A DNA stretch of 64,000 nt. Origin: Hyphomicrobiales bacterium (GTDB taxonomy: Bacteria; Pseudomonadota; Alphaproteobacteria; Rhizobiales; Rhizobiaceae). The notes beneath the pieces are model-generated. The model was given only the letters and a program-made list of their open reading frames with translations, searched no databases and was not told the DNA's origin. Both the position numbers and the translations under genes were made by a program. Below are positions 19,112 through 28,689 of this stretch, one piece after another; position 1 is the first letter of the stretch; each line of letters opens with the position of its first letter. The stretch is from positions 84,687-148,686 of the forward strand of contig UCNG01000022.1 of the NCBI GenBank assembly GCA_900473915.1, read 5' to 3'.

Positions 19112-19774
19112 ATGATTCGGATGCCTGCAGCGTTTAATCGCAGACACGTTATTTCTCTTGCCGGGGCGGCGGCTGCCGGGCTGGCTTTTGCCGGTGGCGC
19201 GAACGCGCAGCAGCGTAGCCCGGAAGGCACTGTCGATGCTGCCAAGATTGCCGAAGCAGGCAAGCTGAAGGACATGGTCTACGGCAAGGCCGACGCGCCG
19301 GTCACCATCGTTGAATATGCATCGCTGACCTGCCCGCATTGCGCGGATTTCACGATCAACACTTTCCCGAAAATCAAGGAAAAATATATCGATACGGGCA
19401 AGGCGCGGCTCATCTTCCGCGAGTTTCCATTCGACCCGCGCGCGACGGCCGCCTTCATGCTGGCGCGCTGTGCGCCGGAAGACCGTTACTTCCCCATGGT
19501 CGACGTTTTCTTCAAGCAGCAGCAGCAGTGGGCGACCGCCGACGACGCCAAAGCTGCTCTCCTGCAAATTGCGAAACTTGCCGGTTTTACACAGGAGTCC
19601 TTCGAGGCTTGCTTGACGAACCAGCAACTTCTCGATGATGTGAGAGCAACGATGGAGCGTGGATCGACGGATTTCGGTGTGAATGCAACGCCGACTTTCT
19701 TCATTAACGGACAAAAATACGCTGGAGCGCTTTCGGTTGACGAAATGTCGGCAATCATCGACAAGCTTCTCTGA
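19112..19774 (+). CDS. Periplasmic DsbA-family thiol oxidoreductase
   Basis: About 220 residues with a Tat-like signal (RRHVISLAG, a hydrophobic run, then GANAQ) and a thioredoxin fold carrying CPHC in ASLTCPHCADF. The cis-proline is in ATPTFFING, and a helical insertion lies between. It should oxidise or isomerise disulphides in periplasmic proteins, as DsbA/DsbG-like and BdbD proteins do. The frame is open upstream. ATG 19112 has AGGA only four bases ahead, and ATG 19121 is a good alternative, giving MPAAFNRRHVIS. A strong terminator follows. Confidence 0.92.
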   Translation: MIRMPAAFNRRHVISLAGAAAAGLAFAGGANAQQRSPEGTVDAAKIAEAGKLKDMVYGKADAPVTIVEYASLTCPHCADFTINTFPKIKEKYIDTGKARLIFREFPFDPRATAAFMLARCAPEDRYFPMVDVFFKQQQQWATADDAKAALLQIAKLAGFTQESFEACLTNQQLLDDVRATMERGSTDFGVNATPTFFINGQKYAGALSVDEMSAIIDKLL

Positions 19775-19790
19775 TCCGTTTTTCAGATCG

Positions 19791-19826
19791 AAAAGCGGGC
19801 GCTTCTCTGCGCCCGCTTTTTGCGTT
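19791..19826 (+). terminator. Rho-independent terminator between dsbA-like gene and smc
   Basis: AAAAGCGGGCGC and GCGCCCGCTTTT form a perfect 12-base stem around TTCTCT, ending in a T run. It separates the dsbA-like gene from smc, so smc needs a promoter nearby or depends on read-through. Confidence 0.92.
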
Positions 19827-19855
19827 TCTGGGATAATAGCGGGAGGAGCTTGCTG

Positions 19856-22800
19856 ATGCGCTTCTCCAAGCTGCGCCTTGTCGGTTTCAAATCCTTCGTC
19901 GAGCCGATGGAATTCGTCATCGAAGGCGGGCTGACCGGCGTCGTCGGTCCGAACGGTTGCGGCAAATCCAATCTGGTCGAAGCGCTGCGCTGGGTGATGG
20001 GTGAAAACTCATACAAGAACATGCGCGCCTCCGGCATGGACGATGTGATTTTCTCGGGCTCTGCCACGCGGCCTGCGCGCAATACGGCGGAAGTCACGCT
20101 TTTTCTCGACAATTCGGATCGTAGCGCGCCTGCCAGCTATAATGATGCCGACGAGTTGCAGGTTTCGCGCCGCATCGAACGCGAATCCGGCTCGGTCTAC
20201 CGCATCAACGGCAAGGAAGCGCGTGCCAAGGACGTGCAGCTTCTCTTCGCGGATCAGTCGACAGGCGCACGTTCGCCCTCCATGGTCGGGCAGGGGCGTA
20301 TCGGTGAGCTTATTCAGGCAAAGCCGCAGGCCCGTCGCGCGCTTCTCGAAGAAGCGGCTGGCATTTCCGGCCTGCATACGCGCCGCCATGAAGCCGAGCT
20401 GCGGCTGCGTGCCGCCGAGACCAATCTGGAGCGTCTGGACGATGTGGTTGGTGAATTAGGCAGCCAGATCGAAAGCCTGAAACGCCAGGCACGTCAGGCG
20501 AACCGCTTCAAGGCGCTTTCCGCAGATATCCGCCGGGCGGAAGCCGCCCTCCTGCACTTGCGCTGGTCGCAGGCAAAGGCGCAGGAAGGCGAGGCGCAAA
20601 GCGCATTGGCACAGGCAACCTCCGCTGTGGGCGACATGGCGCAGGCGCAGATGAACGCTGCAAAAGCGCAAGGAGTCGGCGCGCACAAGCTGCCCGAACT
20701 GCGCGAGGCCGAAGCGAAAGCTGCTGCCGCATTGCAGCGCCTCTCCATTGCCCGGACCCAGCTTGACGAGGAAGGTGAACGTCTTCGCACCCGCCGGGCT
20801 GAACTGATGAAGCGGCTTGAACAGCTTTCCGCCGACATTGCGCGCGAAGAAGAAATGATGCGCGAGAATGCCGATATTCTGGCGCGGCTCGATGAGGAGG
20901 AGCAGGAGCTGATCGCTTCTGCCGAAGAATCCGGCGAACGCGATCAGGAATTGCATGCTCTGTTCCAGGAAGCGGAAATTCGCTTGCAGGACAGCGAGAA
21001 TGCATTGTCCCGCGTAACGGCTGAACGTGCGGAAGCTGCCGCTGAGCGTGCGCAGATCGAGCGGGCCTTGAAGGAAGCCCGTGACCGCCGCGACCGCTTG
21101 GCTGTTCAGATGGAAGCAATCGAGCGTGATATTGCCACTGTCGCGGAGCAGATTGGCGGGCTGTTCGACCCGGCGGAAAAGCGCATCGTGGTTGACCGGT
21201 GTGCGGAAGCTTTGGCCTCAGCCGAGGAAATGGTTGCCAGCGCGGAAGAGCTTGTTGCAAGCGCGCGCGAGGCGGAAGCAGCCAGCCGCCTGCCTTTGAG
21301 CGAAGCGCGCACCGAACTGAACCGTATCGAAACGGAAGCGCAAACGCTGGCCCGCATTCTGAATGCCGGTGAAACGGGGCAATTCCCGCCAGTGGTGGAA
21401 GAATTGCGCGTCGAGAAGGGCTATGAAGTGGCGCTTGGCGCAGCACTTGGCGAAGACCTCGATGCAGCCAGCGATGAGCGCGCGCCCGTCTATTGGGCTT
21501 ACAACCCTGCCGCCAACGCCGATGCAGCCCTGCCGGAAGGCGTGACGCCGCTGGATCGGCTGGTGGAAGGGCCGCAGCAATTGCGCCGCAGGCTGGCGCA
21601 GGTCGGCGTCGTTTCGGACGGCGACGGCAAGCGCCTGCAAGCCTTGTTGCAGCCGGGCCAGCGGCTGGTGAGCAAGGCCGGCGCGCTCTGGCGCTGGGAT
21701 GGTTACACGGCGAGCGCCGATGCACCGACGCCAGCGGCCCAGCGGCTGGCCCAAAAAAACCGGCTGGCGGAGCTTGAACAGGAAGCCATTGCCGCCCGCA
21801 AGCGTGCAGAGCAGGCCGAACAGGATGTGCAGCGCACCGAGGCTGGCGTTCGCGAGGCCATCGAGCAGGAGCGTGTCGCCCGCGATCAATGGCGCGCAAA
21901 CCAGCGCAAGCTCGATGAAGCGCGCGAAGCTTTGGCCGCTGCCGAACGCGCGGCAGGTCAGCTTGCCACTCGCCGTGCTGGTCTTGAAGACAGCAAGGCG
22001 CATCTGGAGGAAAATCTTGAAGAAGCCCAGATTCGCGTAACGGAAGCGGAGGACCGGCTTGGCGAAATGCCGGATATCGAGGCGATTGGCGCTCGCCTTG
22101 CAGCATTGAACAGCGAAGTCATGTCGGATCGCACTGCTTTGGCAGAAGCGCGCGCCGCCTATGAGGGACTGCGTCGCGAAGCCGACGCGCGCAAGCGGCG
22201 ACTGGAAATGATTGCGCTGGAGCGCCGCAACTGGAAATCTCGGGCGGAAAATGCCGACCGCCATATAGCGGCGCTGAATGATCGTCGCGCGGAAACAGCG
22301 GATGAGGCCGAGGCGCTGGCGGAAGCGCCAGACGAGATCGAAAGCCGCCGCCGTGCGCTGCTGAATGAGCTGTCGCAAGCCGATGCCCTTCGCAAGCAGG
22401 CGGCTGACGTTCTGGCCGAGGCCGAGGCCGCGCAGGCCGAACTCGACAAGTCGGCGACCCTTGCCATCCAGCAACTGGCGGCAAGCCGCGAACAGCGGGC
22501 GCGCGCCGAAGAACGTCTCGCGGCGGCGGAAGAGCGGCGCAAGGATGCGGAAGCCCGTATCGCCGAAGCTTTGAACTGCCCGCCGCACGAGGCTATACGC
22601 CAGACAGGTTTGAAGCCGGATGAAGCTCTGCCGGACCCAGATCAGCTGGAGCGCCAGCTGGAACGGTTGAAGATCGAGCGCGAGCGGCTCGGCGCAGTCA
22701 ACCTGCGCGCCGAAGAGGAGCAGCAGGAACTGTCCGGGCGTCTCGATACCATCGTCTCCGAGCGGGAAGACGTGATCGAGGCGATCAAGAAATTGCGTCA

Positions 22801-23314
22801 GGCAATCCAGAGCCTCAATCGTGAGGGACGCGAGCGTCTGCTGGCTGCATTCGACGTGGTGAATGTGCAGTTCCAGCGCCTGTTCACACATCTCTTCGGT
22901 GGCGGCACGGCGGAACTGCAACTGATCGAAAGTGACGATCCGCTGGAAGCCGGGCTGGAAATTCTCGCCCGTCCGCCGGGCAAGAAGCCGCAGACCATGA
23001 CGCTGCTTTCCGGTGGCGAACAGGCTCTGACGGCTATGGCGCTCATTTTCGCGGTGTTTCTCACCAATCCGGCGCCGATCTGTGTGCTGGACGAAGTGGA
23101 TGCGCCGCTCGATGACCATAATGTCGAGCGCTACTGCAATCTCATGGATGAAATGGCGGCTTCGACCGAAACACGCTTTGTGGTCATCACCCATAACCCG
23201 ATTACCATGGCGCGCATGAACCGTCTGTTCGGTGTCACCATGGGCGAGCAGGGCGTAAGTCAGCTGGTTTCCGTGGACTTGCAAACTGCGGAACGGCTGC
23301 GCGAGGCAAGCTGA
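19856..23314 (+). CDS. smc: Chromosome segregation/condensation ATPase SMC
   Basis: A 1152-residue SMC protein that with ScpA and ScpB compacts and segregates the chromosome. The N-terminal head has Walker A GPNGCGKSN. Two long Glu/Arg/Ala-rich coiled coils flank a hinge at roughly 500-660 (GYEVALGAALGEDLDAASDE and following). The C-terminal head has signature LSGGEQALTAMALIF and Walker B CVLDEVDAPLDDHN. Length is normal. The start is ATG 19856 (MRFSKLRLVGFKSF), eight bases after GGGAGGAG. Long open frames on the opposite strand are artefacts of the GC-rich, heptad-biased codon use. Confidence 0.98.
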   Translation: MRFSKLRLVGFKSFVEPMEFVIEGGLTGVVGPNGCGKSNLVEALRWVMGENSYKNMRASGMDDVIFSGSATRPARNTAEVTLFLDNSDRSAPASYNDADELQVSRRIERESGSVYRINGKEARAKDVQLLFADQSTGARSPSMVGQGRIGELIQAKPQARRALLEEAAGISGLHTRRHEAELRLRAAETNLERLDDVVGELGSQIESLKRQARQANRFKALSADIRRAEAALLHLRWSQAKAQEGEAQSALAQATSAVGDMAQAQMNAAKAQGVGAHKLPELREAEAKAAAALQRLSIARTQLDEEGERLRTRRAELMKRLEQLSADIAREEEMMRENADILARLDEEEQELIASAEESGERDQELHALFQEAEIRLQDSENALSRVTAERAEAAAERAQIERALKEARDRRDRLAVQMEAIERDIATVAEQIGGLFDPAEKRIVVDRCAEALASAEEMVASAEELVASAREAEAASRLPLSEARTELNRIETEAQTLARILNAGETGQFPPVVEELRVEKGYEVALGAALGEDLDAASDERAPVYWAYNPAANADAALPEGVTPLDRLVEGPQQLRRRLAQVGVVSDGDGKRLQALLQPGQRLVSKAGALWRWDGYTASADAPTPAAQRLAQKNRLAELEQEAIAARKRAEQAEQDVQRTEAGVREAIEQERVARDQWRANQRKLDEAREALAAAERAAGQLATRRAGLEDSKAHLEENLEEAQIRVTEAEDRLGEMPDIEAIGARLAALNSEVMSDRTALAEARAAYEGLRREADARKRRLEMIALERRNWKSRAENADRHIAALNDRRAETADEAEALAEAPDEIESRRRALLNELSQADALRKQAADVLAEAEAAQAELDKSATLAIQQLAASREQRARAEERLAAAEERRKDAEARIAEALNCPPHEAIRQTGLKPDEALPDPDQLERQLERLKIERERLGAVNLRAEEEQQELSGRLDTIVSEREDVIEAIKKLRQAIQSLNREGRERLLAAFDVVNVQFQRLFTHLFGGGTAELQLIESDDPLEAGLEILARPPGKKPQTMTLLSGGEQALTAMALIFAVFLTNPAPICVLDEVDAPLDDHNVERYCNLMDEMAASTETRFVVITHNPITMARMNRLFGVTMGEQGVSQLVSVDLQTAERLREAS

Positions 23315-23327
23315 TTTTCGGTATGGA

Positions 23328-23426
23328 GCATAATCCGACCCGAGTGAAACGAGGGCGGGCAGAATTATGCTTCGAATAAAAAGGGTTGGAGCGCGGATCT
23401 GATTCCATCAGACCGAAACGCGCTCC
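23328..23426. repeat. Tandem rhizobial-type intergenic palindromes
   Basis: Two hairpins in series. GCATAAT (23328) pairs with ATTATGC (23364-23370). GGAGCGCG (23388-23395) pairs with CGCGCTCC (23419-23426). The same two-part organisation recurs in other gaps of this window, so this is a dispersed repeat family rather than a gene-specific site. It may also terminate smc. Confidence 0.75.
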
Positions 23427-23440
23427 AGGCGGGAGGACGG

Positions 23441-24334
23441 ATGGAAGCGGGCCATGATCATGCGGATGTAAAGAATACGCCGATCTCCCGGTTGTGGATC
23501 GCATTCGGCCTGACCGGAGCCTTCATGATCGCCGAGGCTGTCGGCAGTTTCATCACTGGCAGCCTGGCGCTTCTTTCCGACGCCACGCATATGGCGACGG
23601 ACGCCTTTGCGCTTCTGCTGGCGCTGGTCGCCATTTATATTGGCCGGCGTCCTGCCGATATTTTCCGCACCTATGGCTATGCGCGTTTCGAAATATTGGC
23701 AGCGGCATTTAACGCACTTCTGCTGCTGGTCGTCGCGTTCTACATTTTGTACGAGGCTTATGAACGTCTGTCGAAACCGGCTGAGGTCCAGTCGCTCGGC
23801 ATGATGGCGGTAGCCATCGTCGGGCTGGCCGTCAACTTCATTTCCATGCGGGTGCTGTCCGGGCACAAGGATGAGAGCCTTAACGTGAAGGGCGCTTATC
23901 TCGAGGTCTGGGCGGATATGCTCGGCTCGGTGGGCGTAATTGCCGCTGCACTCCTCATTTATCTCACCGGATGGGAATGGATCGATTCCCTTATCGCGGT
24001 GGGCATAGGCTTCATGGTCTTTCCGCGCACATGGGTTCTGCTCAAGGAATGCATCAACATTCTTCTGGAAGGCGTGCCGGCGGGGATCGATGTGGCACAG
24101 ATCAAGTCATCGATCGCCGGGGTTCCCGGCGTGGCTTCCGTGCATGATCTTCATATCTGGTCGCTAACAAAGGGCCAGCATTCGCTGACGGCTCATATCG
24201 TTCTGGAAGAAAAAGCCGACGGCGAGACGGTGCGGCGCGCTGTCGAACAGGTTTTGCAAGAGCAATATGACCTGCATCACACCACATTACAGACGGAAAC
24301 GGAAAGCTGTATTCCGAAAGAACGCATTCACTGA
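23441..24334 (+). CDS. CDF family cation efflux protein, CzcD-like
   Basis: A 297-residue cation diffusion facilitator that exports divalent metals (Zn, Co, Cd in relatives) in exchange for protons. It has a His-rich N-terminus (GHDHADVK), six membrane helices and the metal-site helix SDATHMATDAFALL. The second motif is YLEVWADMLGS, where Glu takes the His position as I recall for CzcD. A cytoplasmic C-terminal domain has HDLHIWSLTKGQHSLTAHI. GGGAGGA lies three bases before the ATG. It is probably transcribed alone, downstream of an intergenic repeat. Confidence 0.92.
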   Translation: MEAGHDHADVKNTPISRLWIAFGLTGAFMIAEAVGSFITGSLALLSDATHMATDAFALLLALVAIYIGRRPADIFRTYGYARFEILAAAFNALLLLVVAFYILYEAYERLSKPAEVQSLGMMAVAIVGLAVNFISMRVLSGHKDESLNVKGAYLEVWADMLGSVGVIAAALLIYLTGWEWIDSLIAVGIGFMVFPRTWVLLKECINILLEGVPAGIDVAQIKSSIAGVPGVASVHDLHIWSLTKGQHSLTAHIVLEEKADGETVRRAVEQVLQEQYDLHHTTLQTETESCIPKERIH

Positions 24335-24373
24335 GGGTTCAAAGCCTCAACTGCGTCTGGAATGGCAAGCCAG

Positions 24374-24521
24374 GGCATTTTCGAGCCAAAAGTGTGAAAC
24401 GTCTACGCGGGGAAATCAGTTCACTGGACTGATTTCTTATCCCGCTTCGATGCGTCGGAAAATGCGATGAAACAAATAGTTAGAGCGGTTTCGGCGATTC
24501 CGTTAAAATAGGAGCCGCTCT
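24374..24521. repeat. Composite intergenic palindromic repeat
   Basis: Two units. The first begins GGCATTTTCGAGCCAAAAGTG, contains the perfect inverted repeat GAAATCAGT (24412-24420) / ACTGATTTC (24428-24436) and ends near GGAAAATGC. The second is TAGAGCGG (24481-24488) ... CCGCTCT (24515-24521). This fills most of the gap from 24335 to 24609; no gene is seen in that gap. Confidence 0.7.
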
Positions 24522-24609
24522 TGAAGCTTGAACGGCTCGCCGCATTTGGCTTGCGGCGAGCCGTCATCCTGTTCCGCGACAAACCGGCGGAATGGATGCG
24601 AGGAACAAT

Positions 24610-24954
24610 CTATCGGTCGCTCCAGACCGCAAGCTCGTTGCCTGCCGGATCGATGAAGTGGAAACGGCGTCCACCGGGAAAGGAAAATACGGGCTTGACG
24701 ATGGTCCCGCCTGCTTCCGTGACCGCTTGCAGCGTGTCTTCCAGTTGGGCGGAATAAAGCACAGGCAGCGGCTTTGCGATTGCGCGGCCATCTGCATCAA
24801 AGCCTCCGTCCAGTCCTTCTGCAAAAGCCGAATAGGTGGGGCCGTAATCCGTAAAACTCCACCCGAAGGCCCGTGCATAAAAACTCTTGGTCGCGTCAAG
24901 CGAACCATTGGCGGCCGGCATTTCCAGATAATCGAGTTTTCCCGTGATACGCAT
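24610..24954 (-). CDS. VOC-superfamily (glyoxalase-like) protein
   Basis: A 114-residue single-module vicinal-oxygen-chelate protein. It starts GKLDYLEMPAA, continues FYARAFGWSFTDYGPTYSAF and ends RRFHFIDPAGNELAVW, the standard beta-alpha-beta-beta-beta pattern of glyoxalase/bleomycin-resistance folds. The function within the superfamily cannot be assigned. It is monocistronic and followed by the repeat at 24374-24521. Confidence 0.87.
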   Translation of the reverse strand: MRITGKLDYLEMPAANGSLDATKSFYARAFGWSFTDYGPTYSAFAEGLDGGFDADGRAIAKPLPVLYSAQLEDTLQAVTEAGGTIVKPVFSFPGGRRFHFIDPAGNELAVWSDR

Positions 24955-25038
24955 GGCATGACTTCCAAAGTTCTCTATTTGTTCTTATAGTGATGGGAAA
25001 TCCCGATTCTTGTCAAGACGATATGGCGCGGAAACTGT

Positions 25039-25539
25039 TCAGAAACGGAGGCGGCCCATCGTCAGCATGTCGACATAGTGTCCTGCGCGAAAAGCGTCCG
25101 AGCGCAGCAGCCCTTCTGTTTCGAAACCGTATTTTTCATAGAGCCTGATTGCCGGTGCATTATCTGCGTAGACCGTCAAGGCAATCCGTTTCAGGTTGAG
25201 CCAGTTATCGGCAACGTCAATGATTTGCGCCATCAGCGCTGTTCCAATTCCGCGTCCGTGAAAATCGTCATGCACACCGATGCCGATTGTGGCGCTATGG
25301 CTCTTCCGTCCTGTTTGGCGGCGAATATTTGCGGTGCCCACGATTTTTTCATTCAGCAGGGCCAGGATCACCGTCTCGTGTGGGCCGAGAGATGCAAGCC
25401 AGTCGCGGGTTTCCGCCACCCCTTTATAGGGCAGGCGCGTCGTTCCATGGATGAACTTGGGCATGCTGGCAATGGCATATATCTCTTCCGCATCCGTTGA
25501 ATCTGGGGCACGGAACTTCAATGGCTGTGCAGAATTCAT
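25039..25539 (-). CDS. GNAT N-acetyltransferase
   Basis: A 166-residue GNAT protein. The acetyl-CoA motif is VHDDFHGRGIGTALMAQI, preceded by the beta strand GTANIRRQTG and followed by VYADNAPAIRLYEKYGFETEG. The architecture fits YhhY/phosphinothricin-acetyltransferase-like members that acetylate small amines. It is on the same strand as the VOC gene but 84 bases upstream of it, so co-transcription is possible. The substrate is unknown. Confidence 0.88.
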   Translation of the reverse strand: MNSAQPLKFRAPDSTDAEEIYAIASMPKFIHGTTRLPYKGVAETRDWLASLGPHETVILALLNEKIVGTANIRRQTGRKSHSATIGIGVHDDFHGRGIGTALMAQIIDVADNWLNLKRIALTVYADNAPAIRLYEKYGFETEGLLRSDAFRAGHYVDMLTMGRLRF

Positions 25540-25652
25540 AACGATACCTGGAATATGTTGAACATCTCAACCTATCGGGACGTTATTTCTCCTGCACCAG
25601 CAATAAATTGATTGCGTTTTGAAGGGATAATATTGGCATTTCCGGCTGGGTC

Positions 25653-25752
25653 TTAGAGCGCGTTTCAATCTGAATGGATCAGATCGGCGCTCTAACTATT
25701 TATTTTATCGCGCATTTTTTCCGAAAACCGTTTCACACTTTTCGGAATGCGC
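25653..25752. repeat. Composite intergenic palindromic repeat upstream of ppdK
   Basis: TTAGAGCGC (25653-25661) pairs with GCGCTCTAA (25687-25695). A second unit, GCGCATTTTTTCCGAAAA ... TTTTCGGAATGCGC, runs 25710-25752. The rest of the gap (25540-25953) shows no gene and presumably holds the ppdK promoter. Confidence 0.75.
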
Positions 25753-25953
25753 TTTGATTTCGTGGAGCGCGCCCTTTCACGCAAGTCAGGAAATTTATTT
25801 CCAGGTTGAAGTCTAATCGATTCTATTGTCGCGGCCTCGCTTTTTTGGTTGGCAGCAGTGTTGCTGATCGCATAAGCAACGAGGGCAGGTTCAGGGAGTG
25901 CTTGCAACTGTTGCGAGTCTTTCAAGAGCCATCCTGCATCAAGGGAGGCCATG

Positions 25954-28617
25954 ATGGCGAAGTGGGTGTACACGTTCGGCGACGGCAAGGCAGAAGGTGC
26001 GGCAAGCGACCGTAATCTTCTCGGCGGCAAGGGAGCGAACCTGGCTGAAATGAGCAGCCTTGGTCTTCCAGTGCCTCCGGGCTTTACCATCACGACCGAA
26101 GTCTGCACCTATTATTACGATCATGAGCGTTCCTATCCGACCGAACTGAATGATCAGGTTCAGGCGGCTTTGACCCACATAGCGAAAGTGACGGGGCGCA
26201 ATTTCGGCGATACCGAAAAGCCGCTTCTGGTGTCGGTGCGCTCCGGCGCCCGGGCTTCCATGCCGGGCATGATGGATACGGTGCTCAATCTCGGTCTCAA
26301 CGATGAGACCGTGCAGGCCATTGCCCGCGAGGCGGGAGATGAGCGCTTTGCCTATGACAGCTATCGCCGCTTCATCCAGATGTATTCCGATGTCGTGCTG
26401 GGCGTCGACCATGGTTTCTTCGAAGAAATTCTCGAAGACAAGAAGGCCGATCTCGGCGTCGAGGTCGATACGGCGCTGACGGCAGAAGACTGGAAGGATG
26501 TCATCGCCTCTTATAAGGCCAAGGTCGAGGAAGAACTTGGCCAGCCTTTCCCGCAAGATCCGCGCGAACAGCTTTGGGGCGCCATCGGTGCTGTCTTCTC
26601 AAGCTGGATGAACGCGCGTGCCATCACCTATCGTCGCCTGCACAATATTCCGGCGGCCTGGGGCACGGCGGTCAATGTGCAGGCCATGGTGTTCGGCAAT
26701 ATGGGCGAGACGTCAGCGACCGGCGTTGCCTTCACACGCAATCCCTCGACCGGCGAGAAGAAACTTTACGGCGAGTTCCTCGTCAATGCACAGGGCGAAG
26801 ACGTCGTGGCCGGTATCCGCACGCCGCAGAACATCACCGAGGAAGCGCGTATCGCAGCCGGTTCCGACAAGCCGTCGCTTGAAAAGGTGATGCCGGAAGC
26901 CTTTGCTGAATTCCTCAAGGTTGCCGACCGGCTGGAACAGCATTATCGCGATATGCAGGACCTTGAATTCACCATTGAGCGCGGCAAGCTGTGGATGCTC
27001 CAGACCCGTTCGGGCAAGCGCACCGCGAAGGCAGCGCTGAAGATGGCCGTTGAAATGGCGGGCGAGGGCCTGATCACACAGGAAGAAGCGGTTCTGCGCG
27101 TCGATCCCGCAGCGCTTGACCAGCTGCTGCACCCGACCATCGACCCACGCGCCGAGCGTCAGGTGATCGGTCAGGGGCTGCCTGCATCGCCGGGCGCTGC
27201 AACGGGCGAAATCGTCTTCTCTTCCGAAGATGCCGAACAGGCAAAATCGGAAGGCCGGAAGGTCATCCTCGTTCGCATAGAGACCAGCCCGGAAGATATT
27301 CACGGCATGCATGCGGCGGAAGGCATTCTGACGACACGCGGCGGCATGACCAGTCACGCGGCGGTCGTTGCCCGCGGCATGGGTAAGCCCTGTGTTTCCG
27401 GCGCGGGATCGCTTCGCGTCGATTATCGCAACGGTGTCATGCTTGCGGCTGGCCAAACCTTCAAGAAGGGCGATGTCGTCACGGTCGATGGCGGCACCGG
27501 ACAGGTCCTGAAAGGCGCGGTGGCCATGCTGCAGCCCGAGCTTTCCGGCGATTTCGGCAAGCTGATGGAATGGGCCGACCGTACCCGCCGGATGAAGGTT
27601 CGCGCCAATGCTGAAACGCCTGCCGATGCCCGCACGGCGCGTTCGTTCGGTGCGGAAGGCATCGGCCTGTGCCGTACTGAACATATGTTCTTCGATGGAA
27701 GCCGCATCGTCGCCATGCGCGAGATGATCCTTTCTGACAATGAAGAAGGCCGACGCGCGGCGCTGGCAAAGCTTTTGCCCATGCAGCGTTCGGATTTTGT
27801 CGAGCTTTTCGAGATCATGAAGGGACTGCCCGTCACGATCCGCCTGCTCGATCCGCCATTGCATGAGTTCCTGCCGCATACGAATGAGGAAGTTGCCGAA
27901 GTTGCCCGGTCGATGGGTGTCGATGCGGCAAAGCTGCGTGAACGCGCAGATAGCCTGCATGAGTTCAACCCGATGCTGGGCCATCGCGGTTGCCGTCTGG
28001 CTGTATCCTACCCGGAAATCGCGGAAATGCAGGCACGGGCGATTTTTGAAGCCGCCGTCGAGGCTGGCAAGAAGACCGGCGAACATGTGGTGCCGGAAGT
28101 GATGGTGCCACTGGTCGGCCTCAAGGCCGAGCTGGATTTCGTCAAGGCGCGCATCGATGCTGTTGCCAAGGATGTCATGGCCGAGGCAGGCATCAAGATC
28201 GACTATATGGTCGGCACGATGATCGAACTGCCACGCGCCGCCTTGCGCGCTGCCGAAATCGCCGAAACCGCCGAGTTCTTCTCGTTTGGCACCAATGATC
28301 TGACGCAGACGACCTTCGGCATTTCGCGCGATGATGCATCGTCCTTCCTGACTTCGTATCAGCAGCGGGGCGTGATCGAACAGGACCCGTTCGTGTCGCT
28401 CGATCTCGAAGGTGTGGGTGAACTGGTGGAAATCGCCGCTGAACGCGGACGAAAGACCCGCGAAAAACTCAAGCTCGGCATTTGCGGCGAGCATGGCGGT
28501 GATCCGGCGTCGATCGCCTTCTGTGAGAAGACCGGTCTCGACTATGTTTCCTGTTCGCCGTTCCGCGTGCCGATTGCCCGTCTCGCAGCGGCACAGTCGG
28601 CTGTGCGCAAGGTTTGA
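25954..28617 (+). CDS. ppdK: Pyruvate, phosphate dikinase
   Basis: An 887-residue enzyme interconverting pyruvate, ATP and phosphate with PEP, AMP and pyrophosphate; in relatives it supports gluconeogenesis. The N-terminal nucleotide-binding domain begins MAKWVYTFGDG with LLGGKGANLAEM and VSVRSGARASMPGMMDT. The central phosphohistidine domain has GGMTSHAAVVARGMGKPCV with the catalytic histidine. The C-terminal PEP/pyruvate barrel has GIGLCRTEHMF, RGCRLAVSYPEI and the cysteine in ICGEHGGD. AAGGGAGG at 25941-25948 suits the second of two adjacent ATGs (25954) better than the first (25951). It appears monocistronic. Confidence 0.98.
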   Translation: MAKWVYTFGDGKAEGAASDRNLLGGKGANLAEMSSLGLPVPPGFTITTEVCTYYYDHERSYPTELNDQVQAALTHIAKVTGRNFGDTEKPLLVSVRSGARASMPGMMDTVLNLGLNDETVQAIAREAGDERFAYDSYRRFIQMYSDVVLGVDHGFFEEILEDKKADLGVEVDTALTAEDWKDVIASYKAKVEEELGQPFPQDPREQLWGAIGAVFSSWMNARAITYRRLHNIPAAWGTAVNVQAMVFGNMGETSATGVAFTRNPSTGEKKLYGEFLVNAQGEDVVAGIRTPQNITEEARIAAGSDKPSLEKVMPEAFAEFLKVADRLEQHYRDMQDLEFTIERGKLWMLQTRSGKRTAKAALKMAVEMAGEGLITQEEAVLRVDPAALDQLLHPTIDPRAERQVIGQGLPASPGAATGEIVFSSEDAEQAKSEGRKVILVRIETSPEDIHGMHAAEGILTTRGGMTSHAAVVARGMGKPCVSGAGSLRVDYRNGVMLAAGQTFKKGDVVTVDGGTGQVLKGAVAMLQPELSGDFGKLMEWADRTRRMKVRANAETPADARTARSFGAEGIGLCRTEHMFFDGSRIVAMREMILSDNEEGRRAALAKLLPMQRSDFVELFEIMKGLPVTIRLLDPPLHEFLPHTNEEVAEVARSMGVDAAKLRERADSLHEFNPMLGHRGCRLAVSYPEIAEMQARAIFEAAVEAGKKTGEHVVPEVMVPLVGLKAELDFVKARIDAVAKDVMAEAGIKIDYMVGTMIELPRAALRAAEIAETAEFFSFGTNDLTQTTFGISRDDASSFLTSYQQRGVIEQDPFVSLDLEGVGELVEIAAERGRKTREKLKLGICGEHGGDPASIAFCEKTGLDYVSCSPFRVPIARLAAAQSAVRKV

Positions 28618-28689
28618 CAGTACGCCATAATTTGGCTTAGCTGCCGGCGTAGTTCCCCGGTGGTTAAGCCATTTTCAGAAAACGCAATC

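Noticed and set aside
21218-23284. Open frame of nearly 690 codons antisense to smc
   Set aside because: It lies entirely inside the SMC coding sequence, has no recognisable domain or ribosome site, and is explained by strong third-position GC bias.
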